Assembly: GCA_029821755.1 (NCBI GenBank)
Contig: JALGSV010000040.1
Span: forward strand, 1 to 44,840
Source: Candidatus Zipacnadum vermilionense
GTDB lineage: Bacteria; Armatimonadota; Zipacnadia; Zipacnadales; Zipacnadaceae
Length of the DNA stretch: 44,840 bases
Reading direction: 5' to 3'
Positions 36,801-43,744 of the stretch are shown one piece after another. Position 1 is the first letter of the stretch. Each line of letters begins with the position of its first letter. The position numbers were made by a program, and so were the translations under genes. Below the pieces are notes generated by a model. That model was not told the DNA's origin, did no database searches, and saw nothing but the letters and a program-made list of their open reading frames with translations.

Positions 36801-37269
36801 TGGGGAGTACTTCGTCGTTCTTTACCCACATCCGGCCAGCGAGCCGGCCCCGGCCTTCACCACTCTGGGCAACGGCACGGTCATCAAAGTCGCCAGTCCC
36901 GGCGGGACCGACTACTGCTTCCTGAGTCGCGGGGAGGTCACTACCCAGGCGGAGGCCGCCACCTTCACCGGCACTGCGGCTACGGTGCAGGATCACCCCG
37001 ATCGCCTGGCCCTGGCCCTCGCTGCGCCAGGATCATTGCGCTACCGCGACTTCGCCCTCACTGCGTCCGGGCCTGCCTGGCTGCAGATTTCCCCATACGC
37101 GGCGACCGTGCTGGTGCCCGCGGCCGGCCCCACCCGGGTGACCCTGAGCCTTCCCGACAACTGGCGGCTGGCCGACGGCCAGGCCGGGACTGGACTGAGT
37201 AGGCAAGGGGATGGTTACGTCCTTACCCTCCCCGCCGGCCAGAGCCGGGCAGAACTGCTCAGACAGTAG
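33835..37269 (+). CDS. Large secreted heparinase-like toroid/beta-sandwich protein
   Basis: 1144 residues from ATG 33835, chosen because GGAAGGAG precedes it and a signal peptide follows directly (FVVVLIALAALLFIAASNAC). An N-terminal beta domain (ERLNRSWQRELVTYSFEAPQ) precedes an alpha/alpha toroid containing GYCSGNPNMTVSRYVNLGFL and SGSWPESSHYARVSWMDLVD, where the Tyr and His resemble heparinase lyase residues. The C-terminal sandwich has RSADGEIWPPDTGAICNWFA (about residue 748) where paralogue 5678-9250 has YADHRDANSGNLHIFALG; the equivalent His is missing here, so chemistry may differ or be lost. It is a separate transcription unit or the end of the 26787 operon (273-base gap). Probably a periplasmic or extracellular lyase-like or glycan-binding protein; substrate unknown. 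Confidence 0.75.
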   Translation: MPHFVVVLIALAALLFIAASNACGAEKALVLEERLNRSWQRELVTYSFEAPQGQCSFGSVALTGPQGPQPVQYSEVDFWPGTQAVRSARFSFVVAELPPLTKLTYSLHYAPEATAAAPAPTIPAVGGLQLDQTPDSVEAVSDRFGARLLLGAQTYADPVGSDQVPGPVRALRLADGTWFGGSRLYGETPVKSWSSRLLDSGPVFVRTETVYTYADGATLTVRCQLAAGDYALLVDMEVSQDHPEDGWELLLNQGVAIAGGTKINGARYTTDQDAFTLDPQSPDPACYLNPWPGDGWFPDSPALVRLAMQNRPEELYLSVREPGAWAEPDLEGPWINFTNWVAGMPDTMWSHGWSTRRLPIYPAEGGVLLRMNLLHGTRKFTVGANADPEGLMDTFLCKATGFHTPLPRLNEVKDMVLDWPDGPQKHPFLFADARTLAALGNWNAAAYQNMHDPDKLRALLGRLGELDYMRNIIEIAVRYDAVIDSPDLTPQERKLIKAQTAYLGYLVADPFHWSYERGYCSGNPNMTVSRYVNLGFLGFAMRDNPAAQAWAQYAVDWTKWWLVNVTDDSGSWPESSHYARVSWMDLVDLAIIARYAGTYDFLSDPKFKLMALFYEKTLTPPNPLRRVAVPVPAGPTGPAAPAGRVVPTYGRGNRGDVWGISGLLAAATAVTDPELSRTMQWSWREAGFNEFFSHNTAGMAPLFVNRFLPAEAPDWRSEFYPHLGYLLRDHVGSPEENYLLFVSQYQRSADGEIWPPDTGAICNWFALGRPLGGSFVRVPELTHTLTVNRVSLATNWDPGDGQATASAGYVTDTIHDGFALLPGVEYVSAGFTVKEIAGHNLSLPADMPAFPQREKTGRAPYQWQRQLLRVSDSPDSAANYLVLRDTVAGNQPTQWQFWTLSEKIGTPQEVADRDAFLADKPGSKIAPLRELRGDRFTALGQFGVDVDYYIAAPTDGPRYTLRYGLQGGAYGTHGYDEYQDLLYLQREGDGEYFVVLYPHPASEPAPAFTTLGNGTVIKVASPGGTDYCFLSRGEVTTQAEAATFTGTAATVQDHPDRLALALAAPGSLRYRDFALTASGPAWLQISPYAATVLVPAAGPTRVTLSLPDNWRLADGQAGTGLSRQGDGYVLTLPAGQSRAELLRQ

Positions 37270-37792
37270 GCTCGCACGGGTCCAGCCACGGATCCACACG
37301 ATTAGCCATTCGCGCCCGGCTTCGCACTATCGTCCCCTGGGGCAACCAGTCTATCTCGGCGGGGGTCCCGCCCCCTGGCACTACCGCTAGGGTAACCACC
37401 CAAGAGGGGAGAGTCGCGAAGTCAATAGCCTGCAGTATGTCCCGGGGACGTGAGATCTGGTCCAAGCAAATGACCATGCGATAGCACTTAGTCGGCTGAG
37501 GGCAGTCTCGGTAGGCCCGAATCGTTCCGTCCTCGGCAGCAGAGATCTCATGTAGGCGGAATGGTGAAATTCGCCTACAGCGTACCTCACAAACGGCATG
37601 ACGCCACGCTCCTCGCCGTTCGGTGCGAGAATTGCAGGTCCAACCCTGACGGCCAGCGGCCACTGCGGGGGGGGGCCTTCCCTCGAGGGCAAGCGGCCAT
37701 TGCTGGGCGTCCTGTGGGTTCGTCCCTGCCACGATCACTTGACCACGGCAGGGAGGGCTGGCCCCAAGCTGGCCAGGCAATGGAGGCCCCAC
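37259..37792 (-). CDS. Doubtful unrecognised ORF in a 726-base gap
   Basis: The gap 37270-37995 has no plus-strand gene. On the minus strand a 177-codon frame ends at 37259, inside the last codons of the preceding gene. Its last hundred residues (CYRMVICLDQISRPRDILQA, then FATLPSWVVTLAVVPGGGTP) look protein-like, while the first half is low-complexity. Other frames upstream (for example from about 37923, MVLSVHGLSNHLSG, ending in TGA) also look partly protein-like, as if a gene had decayed by frameshifts. I recognise no family. Treat as a possible gene relic. Confidence 0.25.
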   Translation of the reverse strand: MGPPLPGQLGASPPCRGQVIVAGTNPQDAQQWPLALEGRPPPAVAAGRQGWTCNSRTERRGAWRHAVCEVRCRRISPFRLHEISAAEDGTIRAYRDCPQPTKCYRMVICLDQISRPRDILQAIDFATLPSWVVTLAVVPGGGTPAEIDWLPQGTIVRSRARMANRVDPWLDPCEPTV

Positions 37793-37995
37793 GAAGCGCC
37801 CCGGCTACTGACAAGCTGGGCTCGATAGCGGTGCCCTTGACCGAGGAGGAAGTATCCGCAGTCCCAACGGCGAAGTTCCGTACCAGACAGGTGGTTGCTC
37901 AGCCCATGCACGGAGAGCACCATCTTGACATGAGTAATCTCAGATTACGATAGAGAAGCTCCTCTTCACACGAGCATGACTCCGGAGGAATCGCT

Positions 37996-40900
37996 ATGCG
38001 CGGCCTTATGCGTTCCCTGCTCCTGTCCTCGGTGCTCCTGGGTGTGTTGCCGGTATGGGCCCAGCAGATTGCCGATCCAGTCGATGTCGACTGGAAAGAC
38101 ACCGTTGCCACCTATCAGGCCGAAGCCCTGACGGTCGGCCCCTCGGCGAGGCTGGTGGCGGACGCCCAGGCCCAGGAGGGCAAGGCGGTCGCGGCCGTCA
38201 TCGGGCAGGGGCGGGCCGGACACATCCTCAGCGGCGGGTGGGTGCCGGTGCGGCCCGATCAGAAGTACGAGATCACCTTCCACATGCGGTTCGATGTGAA
38301 GGTGGTCTCCCCAGCGGACACTCCCATGCCCATTTACGTGGGCACCGAGGACAAGGCCGCGTCCTCGCGCTTCGGCTGGCCGCTGCGGCTGGAGGCGGTC
38401 TACAAAGGGAGCGAAAAAGAGGCCGCTGTCTCCGTCATCCACTGGCGCTTTGCCCGCATCAGTGACGTCCAGCAGGCCGGTCAGTATCATGATTACGTCA
38501 TCACCGTTGACACCCCGCCGCCGGGAGTAGTGGGCTTCCGCGCTTACTGGTACGGGCGGGCCTTCGCCTCGGTGTGGATCGACAGTGTGCAGGTCCGTGC
38601 GCTGCCCGCGGTCACCGAGACGGAGGCACTAAAGGACGTGCCCGCGCCCGCTTTCACCATCGACCATGCCCATCCGAAGACGCTGGTGGTGAACGGCGTC
38701 TACCAGTGGACCTACCGCGTGCCCGAGCTGATCGGCGGGCCGTGTGAGGCCGTGTGGCAATTCCCCGCCGACGCGGCGGGGCTGGCGGGCTACGACGCCC
38801 TGGTGCTGGCGGACGTGAACCTGGGCGACTTGAAACCGGCGCAGCGCCTGCTGCTCGCGGGATTCGTCAAGGCCGGCGGCGGACTGCTGGTGCTGGGCGG
38901 CCCCTATGCCTACGGGAAGAGCGCGGTGCACGTCTCGCCGCTGCTGCAGGAGCTGTTGCCGGTGCGGACCGCCGGTCTGTGGGACATCCGTAAGGCACAG
39001 GGCGGCAGTCTGCGTCTCTCTCCCAGTGCCGCCCTGTTGGCACTGGACTGGGCGCAGGACCCGCGCGTCTACTATTACCATGTGGCGACGCCGAAACCGG
39101 GGGCGCAGGTGTGGCTGACCGGGCAAACGCCGAACAGTCGCACGGCGCAGACGCCGCTGCTGGTCGTCGGCCGGCATGGTCAGGGGCAGGTGGCCGCCTT
39201 TCTCATCACTCCCTTCGGCCTTCCGCAAGCAGGAGAGACGCCGCTGTGGGCCTGGCGCGAGTGGGGCGATTTGCTGAACCTGACGCTGAAGACCATCACC
39301 GGCCGCCAGGGGCCGATCCCGGCGCCGGGCTACGTGGCGCCGGAAGTAAAGACGTCACCGCGCCCGCCGGCGCCCGCGGCGCGGCCTCCCGCGCCCGTCG
39401 AGGAGAAGCTGGACGGCGTGGCGGTGCTGAAGGTCTGGCCGGAGAAGCTGTGTGTGCGCCCGGGCGAGTGGGCGAAGGCGACGGTGACCCTCGGCAACGG
39501 CACTGCCGCGGAGGCGCCGGTAAAGCTGGTGGTCACTCTCGACAGTGGCCTGCATGAAACCACCGTGCTGAAGGAGATGGAACTGGTCCTGCCGGCCAAC
39601 ACCCGTCGGGAAATCCCGGTCACCTGGCAGACCGGTAAGGAGGAGGAATGGGGCCGTACGATCACTGCCGAGCTGCGCGCTGCCGACGGCACATCCCTGA
39701 GCCGCCAGTCCGAGGTGTTTACCATCGGCTGGAACAACTACCGTGTAGGGCAGTGCCGGCTGGTGCAGCCGTGGACGTGGGACCAGGGGGCGAAGACCTT
39801 CCCGGCTATCACCCCAGAGGACCGCTGGAGTATCTGGCTGCCCGGCATCCGCGCTGCCTACGCGACGACCACCGAGTACTTCTTCTGGGCGCCGGACGAT
39901 TTCGGCAACTTGCTGCCGGAGAAGGACCAGTGGTTCTCCGGCCAGGCCACTTACCTCATCAGCCAGGAAGACATCCGCGCGGTCATCGACGCCGCCCACG
40001 CGCAGGGCATCGCCGCCGTCACCTACGGCAAGAAATGGTTTAGCGTGAGCGGCCTGCAGGCGGGTCGCGATGGTGTGGAGTTGATCCGCGAGCATCCGGA
40101 GTGGTGCGAGTGGGATGTGAACGGGCACCCGAAGTGGTGGTTCGACGCCGATAAGTATGGCTGGACCCTCGACCAGTGGCGTGATGAAATCGAGAACAAA
40201 GGCAAGCGCAGTATCGGTGGCGCCGCTGTGAACTGCGTGCCGGAGGACTGTGTGCGCTATGGCCTCGACCAGCTCATCCGCTCCGCGAAGAAGTATGGCT
40301 GGGACGGCGTGCGCTTCGACGACCATTTCACCGCCGATGCCGTCTTCGACGGCGGGCTGGCCATGGACGGCGAGACTACTGAGCACGGGCAGGATTACGA
40401 GGCCATCACCGTGCGCAATAACCGCCTCACCCGCGAGGTGACTAGGCAGGTACTGCCGCACTACTTGGTGGGCTTCAACTACGGCGGCACCTATACCGAC
40501 TGGGGCGTGCGCCAGCCGGACGCCTTCGTGGAAACCTGCAAAGACGGCCAGTTCGTGATGATCGAGCACTCCGTCTGGTGGAACAGCCGCACGTGGCCGC
40601 AGGTCATCAACCTGCTGGCGCAGGAGAATCACCGTGTGCAGGCCCTCGGTGGCGTGCCGGGCATGGTCTCCATGAGCGCCAATGAGCATTTGGCCCACCG
40701 CTGGGAGACGGCCATCAACTATGCCAGCCAGGGGCACTACTACAATGTGCGGAACTGTCCGGAGGTGGTGCAGTACACCAAGTTCATGCTACGCTACGGC
40801 GAGGTGCTCTACGACCCCCGGACGCGTTACGAGGAGAACGCCGATTGGGTTTCGGTCACTCCTGCCGACCAGGTCATTTACCGCCCCTTCACCCATCGGC

Positions 40901-41190
40901 GCACACTGGATGCCGCCCACCAGCAGATAGTGGTGAGCCTGCTCAATGACCCTGGTGAGGGCAAAGTGGATGACCTCAAGACCGCCCCGGTCCCGGTGCA
41001 AGAGGCCATGGCGAGCATCACCATCCCGCCGGGGTGGATGGTGGCCCGTGCCTGGCGTCTGAACCCCGATGATCCGGCGCACCCCTGCACACCGATCGCT
41101 GGCGCCATGCGCAACGGCACGCTGGTCCTCACCGTGCCGTCAGTGGAGGTGTGGAACGTGCTGGTGGTAGAGTTGGAGAAGGGGAAGTAA
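37996..41190 (+). CDS. Secreted fusion of amidotransferase-like domain and GH66-like TIM-barrel hydrolase
   Basis: 1064 residues, with GGAGGA about 7 bases before ATG 37996 and a signal peptide (MRSLLLSSVLLGVLPVWAQQ). Residues about 30-200 are a jelly-roll carbohydrate-binding-like domain. Residues about 215-435 are a glutamine-amidotransferase-like fold (YDALVLADVNLGDLKPAQRL, GGGLLVLGGPYAYGKSAV); no Cys-His-Glu triad is visible, so it is probably non-catalytic. A Pro-rich linker (KTSPRPPAPAARPPAP) and an Ig-like domain (about 475-580) lead to the barrel with TTTEYFFWAPDDFGNLLPEK, a strand with TYGKKWFSVSG and WDGVRFDDHF (Asp775-Asp776). GH66 proteins (dextranases and cyclodextran-forming enzymes) show a similar layout, so GH66-like is the best guess, not proven. 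The partial protein at 2-214 shares the amidotransferase-like part. Confidence 0.75.
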   Translation: MRGLMRSLLLSSVLLGVLPVWAQQIADPVDVDWKDTVATYQAEALTVGPSARLVADAQAQEGKAVAAVIGQGRAGHILSGGWVPVRPDQKYEITFHMRFDVKVVSPADTPMPIYVGTEDKAASSRFGWPLRLEAVYKGSEKEAAVSVIHWRFARISDVQQAGQYHDYVITVDTPPPGVVGFRAYWYGRAFASVWIDSVQVRALPAVTETEALKDVPAPAFTIDHAHPKTLVVNGVYQWTYRVPELIGGPCEAVWQFPADAAGLAGYDALVLADVNLGDLKPAQRLLLAGFVKAGGGLLVLGGPYAYGKSAVHVSPLLQELLPVRTAGLWDIRKAQGGSLRLSPSAALLALDWAQDPRVYYYHVATPKPGAQVWLTGQTPNSRTAQTPLLVVGRHGQGQVAAFLITPFGLPQAGETPLWAWREWGDLLNLTLKTITGRQGPIPAPGYVAPEVKTSPRPPAPAARPPAPVEEKLDGVAVLKVWPEKLCVRPGEWAKATVTLGNGTAAEAPVKLVVTLDSGLHETTVLKEMELVLPANTRREIPVTWQTGKEEEWGRTITAELRAADGTSLSRQSEVFTIGWNNYRVGQCRLVQPWTWDQGAKTFPAITPEDRWSIWLPGIRAAYATTTEYFFWAPDDFGNLLPEKDQWFSGQATYLISQEDIRAVIDAAHAQGIAAVTYGKKWFSVSGLQAGRDGVELIREHPEWCEWDVNGHPKWWFDADKYGWTLDQWRDEIENKGKRSIGGAAVNCVPEDCVRYGLDQLIRSAKKYGWDGVRFDDHFTADAVFDGGLAMDGETTEHGQDYEAITVRNNRLTREVTRQVLPHYLVGFNYGGTYTDWGVRQPDAFVETCKDGQFVMIEHSVWWNSRTWPQVINLLAQENHRVQALGGVPGMVSMSANEHLAHRWETAINYASQGHYYNVRNCPEVVQYTKFMLRYGEVLYDPRTRYEENADWVSVTPADQVIYRPFTHRRTLDAAHQQIVVSLLNDPGEGKVDDLKTAPVPVQEAMASITIPPGWMVARAWRLNPDDPAHPCTPIAGAMRNGTLVLTVPSVEVWNVLVVELEKGK

Positions 41191-41319
41191 CGAGGCGAGG
41201 GTAATCGGCACGGGCTCGAGTCGCCGGCCGGAGGCGGCGCGGGAGAGCAGCACGTGGGTGCGGCTGTACCAGGACCGTCTGCGGACAGCAAGCACGGGCC
41301 CGCCCGTTAGGCCACCGGG

Positions 41320-43173
41320 CTAGGCCAGCTCATGGGCACCGGTCCAGCCCTGGGTGCCAAGGTGGCGGTTCTTGGGGAATTCGGTCAGGTCAACCTGGCG
41401 GACGGGGTCGTCCAGGTGCGCCTTCATCAACTGCAGGCGCGGGCTGTCGTCCGGATCCTTGTCGCGGGCGCGGAGCATCTCGGCGTGGTTCTCGATCTCG
41501 GCGAGCATGAGGTCGCGGAAGGAGGGGGTGCCGGGCGGGACGGTTTCGTCGCTGAGTTTGTAGAAGGAGGCCTGGATCCAGTGGCGCTGGCGGCGGAAGG
41601 TGGCGGGATAGCCGGCGAAGCTGTCGCGCTGGACCTGCAGGCACTGGCGCTGGTCGGGAGTGAGGTCGGGGCGGGCGAGCAGGTCGTCGAGGATCGCCAG
41701 ACCCTGGGCGTAAGCAGGGAAAACGACCCCGTCGAGCTGGCGCAGGTAGGCGAGTTTGTCGTCGTGGTCGTAGTTCACCGCGCGCCAGATGCCGCCCTGC
41801 TGCGACTTCATCTTGGTCTCGTCCCGGAGCACCGGGGTCAGGAAGTAGTCGAGGTCGTGCTCGCCGAGGAGATTCTCGTCGGGGACGAGGGGCATGCTGT
41901 TCACCAGGGGTTGGAGGGGGAAGAAGTGACCGCCGGGGGGGACGGGCTTCTCGCGGGCGGCGGTTTCGGTCAGCCGCCACACCTCCAGCAACTGCGGCGC
42001 GAGGGCTGAGCCGACCCACTGCTCGGCCAACTCGCGGACCACCTGGTCGGTGGGGCGAGGACCGTGGCTGATGGCGTCGAGCAGGACGGCGCTGTTGGCA
42101 CTGTAGCGGCCGCGGCCGGCGCCGCCGATGAGGTTGGTGACGCCCCAGCGGAGCAGCTTGCAGATGATCTCGTGGGTCTCCCAGGGGCGGGGATCGTCGC
42201 CGGCGTAGTAGTAGGGACTGTAGTTGGCGTAGACTAGGCCGCCATTGTCGCGGATCTGGCGAACGCGGGCCTCGTAGTCGGCGTCCTGCCAGGCGCGGAC
42301 CTTCGCGCGCTGCTCAGGGTTGTTGTGCACCTGGGGGCCGACGGCCTGGGTGCCCCACCAGTCCTCGAGGCCCCCGCCCCACGCGAAGGCGCCGTAGACG
42401 GAGGAGGCGGCGCCCTCGGGGGCGTCGGTGATAAAGTCACGCTTCTCCGCGGGAGATAGGCCGGAGGTCATCACGACGCGGAACTCAGGGTTGATCTCCC
42501 GCGCGGCGGTGATGAGAGTCTCGGCGAAGACCTGGGCCTGGCGACCGGTGGGGACGTCCTGGCAGCCATAGGGGCCATTGGGGCCGGCGTAGAGATGTGA
42601 GGAATAGCAGAATCCGCCGCCGGAGTCGTTGGTGAACAGGTGCATCTCGTCGATCTCGGGGACGAGTTCGAGCATACCCCTGATGAGCTGGCTGTAGTGG
42701 TCCTGCACCTCTGGTAGCATGGGACAGAGGGCGAAGAGCGGGGTGGTGGAGCAGGCGGGGTTGTCCACGCGGGGTCCGCGCAGAGCGGGATAGCGGCGGA
42801 AGAAGCTCTCCGGCATGAAGGTCATCTCGACGCAAAGCATCGCGCAGCGGAATCCATGGCGGCGGGCGAGGGCGGCATTGCGCAGCAGCAGCTTGCGGTT
42901 CTGTTCCAGGAGGGAATCGTGGTAGAGGCCGACGTTGTAGGTGGAGGTGACGTACTGGTCTGGGGTGGGGCCGAGGGTGGTGAAGCGGAGGTAGGAGTTC
43001 TCCGGATCCATCACCCAAGGGATGGAGACGAGGGCCTCGTTGATGACGACGTGGGTGACGCCAGCGCGGCGGAGAGCCTCGACCTTGCGGTCGAGCACCC
43101 CTTCCCCGGCCTCGGAAAAGTCTGAGGCCATGAGACCGCCGCCAATGATGCGATCGATAGTGTTTGAGGTCAT
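41320..43173 (-). CDS. Putative TIM-barrel glycoside hydrolase, family unassigned (GH20/DUF4838-like)
   Basis: 617 residues from ATG 43173, with AAGGAT about 12 bases upstream; no signal peptide, so cytoplasmic. The N-terminal 400 residues form a beta/alpha barrel: VEALRRAGVTHVVINEALVS, HGFRCAMLCVEMTFMPESFF, the conserved-looking EIDEMHLFTNDSGGGFCYSS (about 175-190), SVYGAFAWGGGLEDWWG and NGGLVYANYSPYYYAGDD. The Asp-Ser and Glu-Asp positions could hold a catalytic acid. The C-terminal 200 residues are helical (NHAEMLRARDKDPDDSPRLQ). The layout recalls GH20, alpha-glucuronidase and DUF4838 proteins but I cannot place it. It converges with the GH66-like gene, 129 bases apart; no hairpin terminator is evident between them. 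Confidence 0.7.
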   Translation of the reverse strand: MTSNTIDRIIGGGLMASDFSEAGEGVLDRKVEALRRAGVTHVVINEALVSIPWVMDPENSYLRFTTLGPTPDQYVTSTYNVGLYHDSLLEQNRKLLLRNAALARRHGFRCAMLCVEMTFMPESFFRRYPALRGPRVDNPACSTTPLFALCPMLPEVQDHYSQLIRGMLELVPEIDEMHLFTNDSGGGFCYSSHLYAGPNGPYGCQDVPTGRQAQVFAETLITAAREINPEFRVVMTSGLSPAEKRDFITDAPEGAASSVYGAFAWGGGLEDWWGTQAVGPQVHNNPEQRAKVRAWQDADYEARVRQIRDNGGLVYANYSPYYYAGDDPRPWETHEIICKLLRWGVTNLIGGAGRGRYSANSAVLLDAISHGPRPTDQVVRELAEQWVGSALAPQLLEVWRLTETAAREKPVPPGGHFFPLQPLVNSMPLVPDENLLGEHDLDYFLTPVLRDETKMKSQQGGIWRAVNYDHDDKLAYLRQLDGVVFPAYAQGLAILDDLLARPDLTPDQRQCLQVQRDSFAGYPATFRRQRHWIQASFYKLSDETVPPGTPSFRDLMLAEIENHAEMLRARDKDPDDSPRLQLMKAHLDDPVRQVDLTEFPKNRHLGTQGWTGAHELA

Positions 43174-43744
43174 GTCGTTTGGGATCCTTCCGCAGAATGC
43201 TGCCTATTTCGCCACGGCGACGCTGTCACCTTCATTGCGAAGAATCTGAGGCCAATCCGCCAGGCGCAGGCGATCCTGGCGGAAGTAGAAGCGCAGACCC
43301 GGCAAGCAGCGGAGGTCCTGCAGGTGCTTTTGGACGCAGACGTGATCCCCCCGGGGAGTGACCTGGGGAAAGCCCTGCGAGGTCTGGGAGTGAGTGCAGA
43401 TGGCGAGTACAGAGCAGCGGGTGAGGCGACTGGCGCAACGCCTACAGGGGCAGGCCCCTGCCGGCGGCCACAGGAAGTTCCCAGGACGCGCCGGAAGCCC
43501 CCAGGCAGGGGGTAAGACGTCTCCCCTCGGGGTGAGCGGCACTTACAGGCCGTCCTGGGGATCCCACAGAGCGTAACGTTCTTGCGGAGGTGGCAGCAGG
43601 TGGCCAAGGAAGCTCGGTGCGACTTTCCGGCAAGCAGAGGGGGACAAGAGCAAGGTCACAGGTTGGCAAGGTGGGCGGGCATCGCGGGGGGGTGTCCTCG
43701 CGCAATGCCCGCCCTTACTCAGCCGTCCGAGCTACGCTGCGTTG
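43174..43744 (+). other. 571-base gap with a possible gene relic
   Basis: A plus-strand frame around 43230-43516 encodes a helical, coding-like stretch (RQAQAILAEVEAQTRQAAEV, then GSDLGKALRGLGVSADGEY) and another frame from about 43397 continues with STEQRVRRLAQRLQGQ. They may be pieces of one decayed gene, perhaps from a mobile element, but I recognise no family. Upstream of 43173 this stretch must also contain the promoter of the minus-strand hydrolase. No RNA gene or CRISPR array is seen. Confidence 0.3.
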
